A DNA stretch of 64,000 nt from positions 1,304,501-1,368,500 of the forward strand of contig CM053331.1 of the NCBI GenBank assembly GCA_028583605.1, in the 5' to 3' direction. Under the pieces are notes generated by a model. The model was not told the origin of the DNA. It saw only the letters and a list, made by a program, of their open reading frames with translations, and ran no database searches. Both the position numbers and the translations under genes were made by a program. Source of the stretch: Dastarcus helophoroides (taxonomy: Eukaryota > Arthropoda > Insecta > Coleoptera > Bothrideridae). Positions 23,811 to 35,429 of the stretch are shown here, piece after piece (position 1 is the first letter of the stretch; each line of letters opens with the position of its first letter).

Positions 23811-25710
23811 GATGGTGGCGGTTGGCGGACCACTTTCTTTTTTTCGAAGTCTCCACAATATTTGGCAATCTCAAGTCTACTCCACTCGATTCATCACGAG
23901 ATTTGAAAGCAGATTTATTCTTCATGGTAGACCCTTATTGACCGGAAATATTAAAAAACATTTGAAAGCAGACTCACACATTTGGCCAAAACTCTCCGTT
24001 ACATCGCTCGTCGCCCTTATACGCGTTATAGCGCCATGTTGCATAACTGTTCTTAACCGAGATGCGAATGAGACCTAATGAGCATACCAAACCAGAATAT
24101 GATTGCCAACGAGGAGATATTACCGCGATGGAACGAGAAAGAAAGCATTTCGCACAATTTAACTCGGTTAATAAATTGAACACCTGGGCGCACTAAAGAA
24201 TCTAATAGATTCTGCGGCAAATCACCGCTACAGAATCAATCTTTAATTGAGCGACTGATTGCATTAATTTATAAGCGAGAACGTGGGAAATCCAATTTCG
24301 TGGTTATTGGGGCGAATTAACGGCCCTTGAACGTTAACAGTAGAGCATGTTGGTAACGCGTGATAGTAACACGGAGCAATATGGAGCCACACACCACCAA
24401 AGGTACGTGATTATCTTACAATCGTTTGTGAGGTTGACGGTGGTGTTCTCGTTGTTTTCAGGCTCCTAATGCGCTAAACCTAAAACAGGGACTTTTTTCA
24501 AGTTGAATGCTATCAGAGTTTCAAACTCTTTACAGATTTTGTTCAAGTATTATAAAATTTAACAGTTTATTGGCTTTGCCTCCAAGTACAGGCGGTTTAA
24601 CTTTGACCACAGTGAAACGTAACTCTGCAGTTGTCGCATTTGGTGGGACCTATATAAGTTTCAAATTCGCTTAACGCGTCTGAAGAAGTTTTCATTTTAC
24701 ATGGCCACCAAGGACTACCCAAACCAATTCAGGAAAAATCTGCAATTTGGCGTTTGTTGTCGAATAAAATGGCGTATCCGACAATCGTTAGTCCCCAAAT
24801 ATCTAACGTCTAACGCAGCAGCGATCCAAACAAAGGATTAACAACTGGGTCAGCTGCGACCGCTTACGTAATGCCAAATCTGGTCGTTCTAATTGGTGTC
24901 AAGTTAATGGTTAACAAATTAGTGAATTATCATAGATTTCACTTTTGTAAGAAATACGGAAAGTGTACTGATTAGATCCATGATATTACTAAACTGCAAG
25001 TTACCATATAAGGGCACCCAATCAATTAAAATTTTAACGTATTAATGTTCAACTCACTTGTGTAAACTTGATGCGTTTTAACTGCTTCAAAAAGTTACTT
25101 TACCGATTCATAATTTTATGAAGATCTACCGTTAGCGTGAAAACCGTTTAATAAGCTTCAGTTAGTCAACGAAATACTTCAGCGATACGAACGCACGGTT
25201 AATTCATCTCTGAAATCCCCCATGTGATTATAATGATTCGCTAACATATTTACCCAAGATTTCATTGTCACGACGTAATGAGATTCGTCGTGGTTTCCGG
25301 AACACTAACTCTTGTAATTCAATTTGAATACAAGCGACTTCTTTTAACAGCGCACAAGAACGCAATCGTCGGTAATAACGTTGAAAAATTTCAGCTCGAG
25401 TCCAATCGATTTGCTTGGATACGTTTTTAAAGGTCCATAAGTGCAAACGCAGGGGAATCGCGAGTTCCAACTTTCCCACACCTCGAAGGGTAATTAGATG
25501 TCTTGCGCCGTTTCCACCATCTTCAAAACACTCTTAAAGAAATTAAGAGGAATTAACTTTGCGGCAACTTTAAAACCGAAAGGCGTAGATCACTTTGACT
25601 AGCGAATTCCGAATCCACGCCTCAAAGTCTATCGATTTTGCAGCATTCGCCACAAAAGAATGACTTCCACTTATGAATATAACAACGTTGTAGTAGTTTA
25701 TACTAAAACT
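23811..25710. other. Unique DNA, no gene seen
   Basis: Non-repetitive sequence after an abrupt array end. It holds an isolated GGAGCCACACACCACCAAAG at about 24383-24402, close to the GC-rich block of the 164-bp satellite 20 kb away. The short open frames (for example 25228-25479 minus) have no recognisable domain. Confidence 0.5.
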
Positions 25711-26015
25711 TGAACATATTATAATGTAATTATAAAGTTTAGTTGGGAATTTTCTAGAAAATTTGATAAGGGGAAGCGTCCGCGATAATAAATCAAACGG
25801 CAGGTAAGCGCTCCGGAAATTTCGGCTGGATTCTTCTAGAACCCGAACCGGGAACTATATAAGGCGCTCGCTTTTCACTCAAGTTAGTTTGTGAGAAGAC
25901 TAAGTTGGTTAATTAAACAGTGTCAGTGAATTACAATTGTTGTGTTCCGGAATCAGTTGGAAATAACGTGGTTACAATTCACCATGTGTTAATCATTCGA
26001 ATCGATAACGCACCA
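25711..26015 (+). mobile_element. Solo LTR 1 (diverged), heat-shock-element-like U3
   Basis: About 305 bp, aligning with two further LTRs at 35430-35772 and 62499-62849 (minus). It begins TGAAC and ends GATAACGCACCA, against GCGTAACA in the others, so both ends have decayed. U3 has TTCTAGAA at 25752-25759 and 25834-25841 and an imperfect CTCCGGAAATTTCG at 25811-25824, all matching alternating nGAAn blocks of heat-shock elements. TATATAAG follows at 25856-25863 and an AGTTAGTT-rich initiator region near 25885. The poly-A signal seen in the sister copies is mutated here (AATAAC). No primer-binding site, gag or pol follows, so it is a solo LTR. It directly abuts a hairpin element. Clade assignment (Ty3/gypsy-like) is inferred from end structure only. 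Confidence 0.78.
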
Positions 26016-26017
26016 TG

Positions 26018-26122
26018 ATCTTGTCCCCTAAAACCAAGAAAGATTAAGAAACGCAACAGAGGTTGCTCTTTAGAACAACCTCTGTTGTGGTTTAAATCTT
26101 TCTTGGTTTCAGAGGACAAGAT
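26018..26122. mobile_element. Hairpin (MITE-like foldback) element, copy 1
   Basis: Nearly the whole segment is an inverted repeat. The left arm ATCTTGTCCCCTAAAACCAA pairs with the right arm TTGGTTTCAGAGGACAAGAT, and an inner perfect stem AACAGAGGTTG / CAACCTCTGTT encloses a loop of about 10 bp. Related copies are at 56483-56591, at 62408-62942 (split by an LTR) and as a single arm near 53854. No transposase is present, so it would be non-autonomous. The left end, directly at solo LTR 1, lacks the AAATTGAAATACAA extension seen in the 56-kb copy. Confidence 0.82.
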
Positions 26123-27089
26123 TTGTATTTCGAAGCGTGTAATTATTATATTCACAATGCTGATGTCATGATTTGTCACTACCACCCCAAAATGACTGAC
26201 GAATGCGCCAAATGGTTTGTTTCGGTTTTAAAAAAGTTCGAAAGCTTTTAAGCTTGTTTATCTCGGTTATCTATGGCACAAGACGGAATTTTACAGTCGC
26301 TTTAATTAGCATATAATACGCTGTTACACTTTTCTTCGATACTGATTTATTGTCATCTCATACATATCATTTGAATTAATTTATATCCGCTAACATTCCT
26401 TGTCGTATCGAGAATGTTAATGTTGCTTGATAGTTTACAGGGACTTTTTTCGTGTCCGGCACAGTCGGATTGCTTTATCGAATGTCCTCAACACATTTAA
26501 ACGTCTTTGTGTTCGAAATCGCCACAAGGGCTTTCGTTCCATTATCGTTAAATCGAATCATAAATTTACCTGTTGTGGTGTGGATTTGTTGCGCAACTTT
26601 GCTCGATTTCAATGACGAAAAATCGGAATGATTCAGGTCGAACTCAACCAACCTACGATACGAATTGAAAGCGTTTGGCGTAGATTTATAACAGTTGTAG
26701 CTGCAGATTTTATCTCAGTTTTTCTCCTATATTAATGGATAGTTGATTAATTGTCCGCTACTAAATAGCTGAACATTTTTTTTAATAAACTTAAAATGTT
26801 ATTCTTTATTTGCAGATGACCTCACCATTGAAACAACTACACTGACGAAGATTTCTTTAATAGAGAAGCAAGAAAATTTAATTTTTTTGGAAGAGGTAGG
26901 TCTCTTAACTAAATCCAATTAGTACTAGATTGTATATTTTTTTCATCAAAAAGTAAAGACACAAAGTCCGTAACTCTGTTCTGAGTTAGCAAGAAGAGTC
27001 AGTCAATTCTGGCTTCGAATATCCGATAACAGATTTTTCCGCAGTCGCTGAAATTAACACATTTAGATAAGATGGTGAATGCGCCGGGT
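26123..27089. other. Unique DNA, no gene seen
   Basis: Non-repetitive AT-rich DNA between the hairpin element and the first decayed members of the 23-bp superfamily. An open frame at 26427-26615 (plus, 62 codons) has no recognisable features. Confidence 0.5.
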
Positions 27090-28955
27090 TTCTGTTATTT
27101 TTTTAAAACTTTTTGTTGCATTCGATGCATCCAAACTAGCGTAACCAAGCCTTAAACCTAAATTTTGACGATCCTTAAATTTGACAAGTCTCAAAGTGGT
27201 TTAAAGTGGAACTAAATTCGAAATTTGACGAGTATTACGGTTAAATTTTGACACAATTCAAACACGAATTCTGTGAAAATTCAAACCATAATTTTGACGT
27301 GTTTTAAAATGGAACTTTAACAAGCCCTAAGCTCGATATTTAACAAACCCTAAACACGAGATTTAATGAACTGTTAAGTTTAAAGTTTGACACAGCTGAC
27401 ACTTGAATTCTTACAAGCCTTAAACAAGCCTTAAATTAAGGTTTTGTAAAGTAACAATGTTCAATTTTCACAGACCCTAAAATCCAAGAGTATGCCGGAT
27501 TTTCGGTATTTCCTTGACTTTATGTGGCATTTGAAGCATCCAGGCAAACCTAACGAAGCCTTAAACCTAAATTTAAACGAGCCTTAAATCTAAATTATTT
27601 GGACAAGCCTCAAAATGAAATCTTAGTAAACACTAAATCAGAAATTTGACGAGTATTTATATATCACAACTTAAACACGAATTCTGACAAGACGTAAACC
27701 ATAATGTTGATGTAATTCAAAGTAGAACTTTAACAAGCCCTAAGCTCAAGGTTTAACAAGCTCTAAGCTTGATATTTAACAATCCTTACGCTTGATCCCT
27801 AAGCTCCAAAAACTATAGCTTTGACGTGCTTTAAAGTGAAATTTTAACAAGCCCTAAGCTCAAGATTTGACAAACCCTTATTTCGAGATTTAACAAGCCT
27901 TAAAATTAATATTTATTATTCCCTAAGCTTGATATTTAACAAAGCTTAAATTCAAGATTTAACAGGCCTTAGAGTTAAAATTTGATAGAGATGAAATATG
28001 ACTTTTCACAAACCTTAAAGAAGACTTTCGTAAGCCTTAAATTAGGGTTTTGTAAAATCTTAATATTCAATTTGCACAAACCTTAAACTCGAAGTCTATG
28101 CTGAGTTTTCGTTATTTTTTCAGCTTCGTATGGCATTTGATGCATCCAGACAAACCTGACTCAAAGTGCTACTAAATTCGAAATTTAAAGAGTATTGCAG
28201 TCGAATTTTGACAAAAGTTAAACCTTAACTTTGTTGTGCTTTAAAGTGGAATTTTAACAAGTTCTAACCTCACGATTTAACAAACTCTAAGTGCTTAATT
28301 TAACAAGCCCTAAGCTTAATATTTAATAAGCCTTAAGCTCAAGTTTAAATAAGCCCTAAACTCATGATGCTTGATTATCAAACTCTAAGTTCAAGATTTA
28401 GCAAGCCCTAGGCTTGATATCTAACAAGCCCTAAGCTTGATATCGAACAAGCCCTAACTTCGAAATTTAATTGGCTTCAAGCTGCAGATTTAGCAGGTCC
28501 TAAGCTCAAAATTTAACAAGTCCTAATCTCAATTTTCATCAAGCCCCAAGCTCGAGATTTAACAAGCTTCAAACTTGAAATTTGACTCAGATAAAACAAA
28601 AATTCTTACAAGCCTTAAGCAATAATTTTACAAACCCCAAATTAAGGTTTTTTAAAATTTCAATGTCCTATTTTCAAAAGCATTAAACTCAAAGTTTATG
28701 CTTGGCTTTCGTTATTTTTTAATTTTGTATGGCATTTGATGCACCCAGACAAATTTAAACAACCCTTAAATCTGAATTTTGACAAGCCTTAAATCCGGAA
28801 ATTTTAACAAACCTCAAAGTTAAATCTTAATGAAAACTAAATCACAAATGAAACCTTAATAAGCACGAGTATTAGAATCAAATTTTGACACAACTTAAAC
28901 ACGACTTTAAACAAGATTTAAACCATAATTTTGACGTGTTTCTGAGTGAAATTTT
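27090..28955 (+). repeat. Degenerate 23-bp repeats with roughly 600-bp marker
   Basis: Irregular units around ACAAGCCYTAA and TTTGAC/TTTAAC. A non-unit marker (TATGGCATTTGATGCATCCA and relatives), preceded by a TTTTCGTTATTTTTT-like stretch, recurs near 27117, 27525, 28126 and 28726. The last three spacings are about 600 bp. A neighbouring block (AAATTAAGGTTTT then a TTAATGTCCAATTTTCAC-like stretch) recurs before the markers and again near 33.72 kb. The older unit was therefore a roughly 600-bp HOR, inside which the pure 23-bp array at 29-33.6 kb expanded. Confidence 0.8.
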
Positions 28956-31900
28956 TACAAACCTTAATATCGTAAATTAACAAACCTTAAGTTCGAGATT
29001 TAACAAGTTCTAAGCTCGATATTTACAAGACCTATGCCCGAGATTTAAAAAGCCCTAAGCTCAAGATTTTACTAGCCTTAAACTAGAGATTTAACGAGCC
29101 CTAAGCTAAAAATTTAACAAGTCCTAATCTAGAGTTTTAACAAGCCCTAAACTCGAGATTTAACAAACTGCAAGTTCGAAATTTAACAAGCCCTAAACTC
29201 AAGATTTAACAAACCCTAAACTCGAGACTTAACAAGCTACAAGTTCGAGATTTAACAGGCCTTAAACTTGAGATTTAACAAGCGCTAAGCTGGACATTTG
29301 AGAAGAATTAAGCTCGAGATTTAACAAGCCCTAAGTTCAAGATTTAACAAGCCCTACACTTGAAATTTAACAAGTCCTAATTTGGAGATTTGAAAAGAAT
29401 TAAGCTTGAGATTTAACAAGCCCTACGTTCGAGATTTAACAAGCCCTAAACTTGAGATTTAACAAGCCCTAAGCTGGAGATTTGAGAGGAATTAAGCTTG
29501 AGATCTAACAAGCCCTAAGTTCGAGATTTAACAAACCCTAAACTTGAGATATAATAAGACCTAAACTGAAGGTTTGAGAAAATTTAAGCTCGAGATTTAA
29601 CAAGCCTAAGTTCGAGATTTAACAGAAATTAAACTTGGGATTTAACAAGCCCTAAGCTGGAGATTTAAGAGGAATTAAGCTCGAGATTCAACAAGCCCCA
29701 AGTTCGAGATTTAACAAGCCCTAAACTTGAGATTTAACAAGCCCTAAGCTGGAGATTTAAGAAGAATTAAGCTTGAGATCTAACAAGCCCTAAGTTCGAG
29801 ATTTAACAAACCCTAAACTTGAGATATAATAAGACCTAAACTGAAGGTTTGAGAAAATTTAAGCTCGAGATTTAACAAGCCTAAGTTCGAGATTTAACAG
29901 GAATTAAACTTGAGATTCAACAAGCCCTAAGCTGGAGATTTGAGAAGAATTAAGCTCGAGATTCAACAAGCCCTAAGTTCGAGATTTAACAAGCCCTAAG
30001 TTCGAGATTTATCAAGCCCCAAGTTCGAGATTTAACAAGCCCTAAACTTGAGATTTAACAAGCCCTAAGCTGGAGATTTAAGAAGAATTAAGATTGAGAT
30101 CTAACAAGCGCTAAGTGCGAGATTTAACAAGCCCTAAACTTGAGATATAATAATCCCTAAGTGAAGATTTGAGAAAAATTAAGCTCGAGATTTAACAAGC
30201 CCTAAGTTCGAGATTTAACAGGAATTAAACTTGAGATTCAACAGGCCCTAAGTTCAAGATTTAACAAGCCCTAAACTTGAGATATAATAAGCCCTAAGCT
30301 GGAGATTTTAGGAAAATTAAGCTCGAGATTTAACAAGCCCTAAGTTCGAGATTTAACAGGAATTAAACTTGAGATTTAACAAGCCCTAAGCTGGAGATTT
30401 GAGAAGAATTAAGCTAGAGATTTAACAAGCCCTAAGTTCCAGATTTAACAAGCCCTAAGTCCGAGATTTAACAAGCTCTAAACTTGAGATTTAACAAGCC
30501 CTAAGCTGGGGATTTGAGAGGAATTAAGCTCGAGATCTAACAAGCTCTAAGTTCGAGATTTAACAAACCCTAAACTTGAGATATAATAAGCCCTAAACTG
30601 GAGATTTGAGAAAAATTAAGCTCGAGATTTAACAAGCCCTAAATTCGAGATTTAACAGGAATTGAACTTGGGATTTAACAAGCCCTAAGCTGAAGATTTG
30701 AGAAGAATTAAGCTCGAGATTCAACAAGCCCTAAGTTCGAGATTTAACAAGCCCTAAGTTCGAGATTTATCAAGCCCCAAGTTCGAGATTTAACAAGCCC
30801 TAAACTTGAGATTTAACAAGCCCTAAGCTGGAGATTTAAGAAGAATTAAGCTTGAGATCTAACAAGCGCTAAGTTCGAGATTTAACAAGCCCTAAACTTG
30901 AGATATAATAAGCCCTAAGTGAAGATTTGAGAAAAATTAAGCTCAAGAATTAACAAGCCCTAAGTTCGAGATTTAACAGGAATTAAACTTGAGATTCAAC
31001 AAGCCCTAAGTTCAAGATTTAACAAGCCCTAAACTTGAGATATAATAAGCCCTAAACTGGAGATTTGAGAAAAATTAAGCTCGAGATTTAACAAGACCTA
31101 AGGTCGAGATTTAACAGGAATTAAACTTGAGATTCAACAAGCCCTAAGCTGAAGATTTGAGAAGAATTAAGCTCGAGATTTAACAAGCCTCAAGTTCGAG
31201 ATTTAACAAGCCCTACACTTGAAGTTTAACAAGCCATAATTTGGAGATTTGAGAAGAATCAAGCTCGAGATTTAACAAGCCCTAAGTTCGAGATTTAACA
31301 AGCCCTAAGTTCGATATTTATCAAGCCCCAAGTTCGAGATTTAACAAGCCCTAGACTTGAGATTTAACAAGCCCTAAGCTGGAGATTTAAGAAGAATTAA
31401 GCTTGAGATCTAACAAGCGCTAAGTTCGAGATTTAACAAGCCCTAAACTTGAGATATAATAAGCCCTAAGTGAAGATTTGAGAAAAATTAAGCTCGAGAT
31501 TTAACAAGCCCTAAGTTCGAGATTTAACAGGAATTAAACTTGAGATTCAACAAGCCCTAAGTTCAAGATTTAACAAGCCCTAAACTTGAGATATAATAAG
31601 CCCTAAACTGAAGATTTGAGAAAAATTAAGTTCGAGATTTAACAAGCCCTAAGTTCGAGATTTAACAGGAATTAAACTTGAGATTTAACAAGCCCTAAGC
31701 TGGAGATTTGAGAAGAATTAAGCTCGAGATTTAACAAGCCCTAAGTTCCAGATTTAACAAGCCCTAAGTTCGAGATTTAACAAGCCCTAAACTTGAGATT
31801 TAACTAGCCCTAAGCTGGAGATTTGAGAGAAATTAAGCTCGAGATTTAACAAGCCCTAAGTTCAAGATTTAACAAACTTTAAACTTGAGATATAATAAGC

Positions 31901-33650
31901 CCTAAACTGGATGTTTGAGAAAAATTAAGCTCGAGAGTTAACAAGCCTAAGTTCGAGATTTAACAGAAATTAAACTTGGGATTTAACAAGCCCTAAGCTG
32001 GAGATTTGAAAAGAATTAAGCTCGAGATTCAACAAGCCCTAACTTTGAGATTTAACAAGCCCTAAGTTCGAGATTTAACAAGCCCTAAGTTCGAGATTTA
32101 ATAAGCCCTAAACTTAAGATTTAACAAGCCCTAAACTGGAGATTTAAGAAGAATTAAGCTTGAGAACTAACAAGCTCTAAGTTCGAGATTTAACAAGCCC
32201 TAAACTTGATATATAATAAGCCCCAAGTGGAGATTTTAGAAAAATTAAGCTCGAGATTTAACAAGCCTTAAGTTCGAGATTTAACAGGAATTAAACTTGA
32301 GATTTAACAAGCCCTAAGCTGGAGATTTAAGAAGAATTAAGCTCGAGATTTAACAAGCCCTAAGTTCCAGATTTAACAAGCCCTAAGTTCGAGATTTAAC
32401 AAACTTTAAACTTGAGATATAATAAGCCCTAAACTGGATGTTTGAGAAAAATTAAGCTCGAGAGTTAACAAGCCCTAAGTTCAAGATTTAACAAACTTTA
32501 AACTTGAGATATAATAAGCCCTAAACTGGATGTTTGAGAAAAATTAAGCTCGAGAGTTAACAAGCCCTAAGTTCGAGATTTAACAAACTTTAAACTTGAG
32601 ATATAATAAGCCCTAAACTGGATGTTTGAGAAAAATTAAGCTCGAGAGTTAACAAGCCTAAGTTCGAGATTTAACAGAAATTAAACTTGGGATTTAACAA
32701 GCCCTAAGCTGGAGATTTGAAAAGAATTAAGCTCGAGATTCAACAAGCCCTAACTTTGAGATTTAACAAGCCCTAAGTTCGAGATTTAACAAGCCCTAAG
32801 TTCGAGATTTAATAAGCCCTAAACTTAAGATTTAACAAGCCCTAAACTGGAGATTTAAGAAGAATTAAGCTTGAGAACTAACAAGCTCTAAGTTCGAGAT
32901 TTAACAAGCCCTAAACTTGATATATAATAAGCCCCAAGTGGAGATTTTAGAAAAATTAAGCTCGAGATTTAACAAGCCTTAAGTTCGAGATTTAACAGGA
33001 ATTAAACTTGAGATTTAACAAGCCCTAAGCTGGAGATTTGAGAAGAATTAAGCTCGAGATTTAACAAGCCCTAAGTTCGAGATTTAACAAGCCCTACACT
33101 TGAAATTTAACAAGCCCTAATTTGGAGATTTGAGAAGAATCAAGCTCGAGATTTAACAAGCCCTAAATTCAAGATTTAACAAGCCCTAAACTTGAGATAT
33201 AATAAGCCCTAAGCTGGAGATTTGAGAAAAATTAAGCTCGAGATTTAACAAACCCTAAGTTCGAGATTTAACAGGAATTGAACTTGAGATTTAACAAGCC
33301 CTAAGCTAGAGATTTGAGAAGAATTAAGCTCGAGATTCAACAAGCCCTAACTTTGAGATTTAACAAGCCCTAAACTCGAGATTTAACAAGCCCTAAGCTG
33401 GAGGTTTGAGAAGAATTAAGCTCGAGATTTAACAAGCCCTAAGTTCGAGATTTAACAAGCCCTAAGCTAGAGATTTGAGAAGAATTAAGCTCGAGATTTA
33501 ACAAGCCCTAAGTTCCAGATTTAACAAGCCCTAAACTCGAGATTTAACAAGCCCTAAGCTGGAGGTTTGAGAAGAATTAAGCTCGAGATTTAACCAAGCC
33601 CTAAGTTCGAGATTTAACAAGCCCTAGGCTTAAGATTTAACAGACCTTAA
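28956..33650 (+). repeat. 23-bp array, subfamily A (AACAAGCCCTAAGTTCGAGATTT)
   Basis: About 200 head-to-tail units of 23 bp, AACAAGCCCTAA then a variable GTTCGA, ACTTGA or GCTGGA box, then GATTT. Variant units (AAGAATTAAGCTCGAGATTT, AACAGGAATTAAACTTGAG) recur in fixed order and form HORs. Marker TTCGAGATTTATCAAGCC sits near 30001, 30759 and 31310. A repeat with offset 275 bp starts near 29491/29766. No stable reading frame is maintained. Confidence 0.95.
31930..33030 (+). repeat. Recent 711-bp-offset duplication inside the 23-bp array
   Basis: A block beginning TCGAGAGTTAACAAGCCTAA at 31931 recurs at 32642, offset 711 bp. It stays nearly identical for about 380 bp, including private variants (CTAACTTTGAGATTT, AACTTAAGATTT, CCCCAAGTGGAG). 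Between the two copies, a short block with AACTTTAAACTTGAGATATA and ACTGGATGTTTGAG is itself repeated three times. Confidence 0.88.
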
Positions 33651-34739
33651 AGTTAAAAAAAGACGCAGAAGAAACACTAACTTTCACAAGCCTTAAACAA
33701 GAAATTTACAAGCCCTAAATTAAGGTCTTATAAAACCTTAATGTCCAATTTTCACAAACTTTAAACTCAAAGTTTATAAGGCATTAAACTTGTCCAATTT
33801 TTGATGAATATTCACTTCGAATGTGGCCCAATTTTAAAATACAATGTAGATTAATTTTGAACTCAAATTTTTAAACTTTATTTTCATATGTTGACGACCT
33901 TCAAATCGAAAATATGTTGATTTTCTTTATCTAAAACAACTTCCAATTTGGGGAACCCCCCTTAGCGACCTCTTCGTGGAAAACGAGCTAAGGTAAATGT
34001 TCGATAAGATTTTGTTATTCTGTGCCTTTCTAAAGCTATAAATCATTCTAAAATGCCAAATATATAATTTTTTTTAAAAAAATGCATATCTCACTGAGTG
34101 CAACACCAAGGTTGATTGCCTGGTTTTAATAGAAAATCCAACATACCAAAGTTGCATTTACGTTCGATATTCGTGGAGATTAAAGGCCTTAATTACATTA
34201 AAATCGCTCACTAGAACAAATACACTTATGATGAATTCGTAAGCAATTCAAAAGCCGTTAGTTATCCTGTCGAAGGTGGCAACTAGTCACTTAAATATCA
34301 CAGTACACGGTTCTTACGCAAAACGTTAATTATATAAATTACAACGCTCGACGGGCCCATTATATGCCTTATAAACACAATGCATGTGCTACATTTTGAT
34401 AATCGATCTTCTTCGCACACACGATCGGTTATTTGTGGGTCAAGTGCAAGGTTGTTCCTAATAAATCCATTAGTGCAATGTTATTTACGAACACGAAACC
34501 CGAGGCCAATAAACAACCGGCGAATTTACTCAAGATACTTATCTCGATTCGACATAGAAAGCCACGTCCCGCGAACCGCAGGACAATCGAAAATTAGCGC
34601 TAATGAGAGGCACCGTCCCAGATTTGCATAACAATTGATACGGTTTCCCCCATTTCCCAGATCCTTAGTAGGCAGAAGTTATAGTTAAAAATTTGCCAAA
34701 TGCAATCTTTGAGTGCATACGATGGTTATTAACGAGCTT
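33651..34739. other. Array edge, then unique DNA
   Basis: The first 150 bp resemble the 600-bp-HOR block near 28.6 kb (CTTTCACAAGCCTTAAACAA, TTAATGTCCAATTTTCAC). From about 33.8 kb it is non-repetitive. An open frame at 34380-34631 (plus, 83 codons) has no recognisable domain. I see no RNA gene. Confidence 0.5.
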
Positions 34740-35065
34740 TAAACTCGAATTTTGGCAAGCCTTAAACTTGGCTTTTAATGAGCCTTAACTCAGTTTTGGC
34801 AAGCCTTAACTCAGCTTTGGCAAGCCTTAACTCAATTTTGGCAAGCCTTAACTCAATTTTGGCAAGCCTTAACTCAGTTTTGGCAAGCCTTAACTCAATA
34901 TGAAAACGAAGGCTTCCACGGCCAGAGTCAGTACAGGATATACTTCTTCCGGGATTAGACCGTGTCAAAGAAGCCTTAACTCAATTTTGGCAAGCCTTAA
35001 CTCAGTTTTGGCAAGCCATACCTTAGTTTTGGCAAGCCTTAACTTAGTTCTAACAAGCCTTAACC
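34740..35065 (+). repeat. 21-bp repeat (TTTTGGCAAGCCTTAACTCAG)
   Basis: About 10 units carrying GGCAAGCCTTAACTCA. They are split by about 75 bp of non-repeat sequence at 34898-34973 that contains GGATTAGACCGTGTCAAAG. The core CAAGCCTTAA is the same as in the 23-bp families on both sides. The minus-strand open frame with AKTELRL repeats is a by-product of the 21-bp (7-codon) period. Confidence 0.9.
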
Positions 35066-35429
35066 TAGGATATTAACGAGACTCAAAATCGAATGACGAT
35101 CTACAAATTTTAACTTCCATGAAACTTCTTAATTAAGCAAAACCAAATTGAATCTTATTATTAATCTTGACGAAACTTAATTTTAATTTTGACAAGCCTT
35201 AATTTCGAGATGTGACGAGTACCTTAAACTTACAATTTGACTGCTTTACACTAAACTTTTAAGACGACAAATTCGAATTTTGACAGGTAGTAAAGCAGAA
35301 TTTCCACAAACTAAATTAGAATTTTGACAAGCTTTAAACTAACTAAAGTGGAAATTTGACGCTAGAATTAGAACTAGGCTTATATAACAAGTTTTTAACC
35401 AAAGACTTAAGCTATTTGACAAATCATAT
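35066..35429. other. Degenerate repeat remnants
   Basis: Loose fragments of the CAAGCCTTAA / AATTTTGAC theme with no regular period. No gene is seen. Confidence 0.5.

Noticed and set aside
25711..26015. A cellular heat-shock-gene promoter instead of an LTR
   Set aside because: Three copies share TG...CA-type ends (decayed here), and copies 2 and 3 retain a poly-A signal downstream of the TATA box. None is followed by an open frame, and one is nested in another element.
34762..34968. AKTELRL heptad-like frame on the minus strand, suggestive of a coiled coil
   Set aside because: The 21-bp repeat period is a multiple of three, so the heptad is a by-product of the repeat. It is interrupted by non-repeat DNA.
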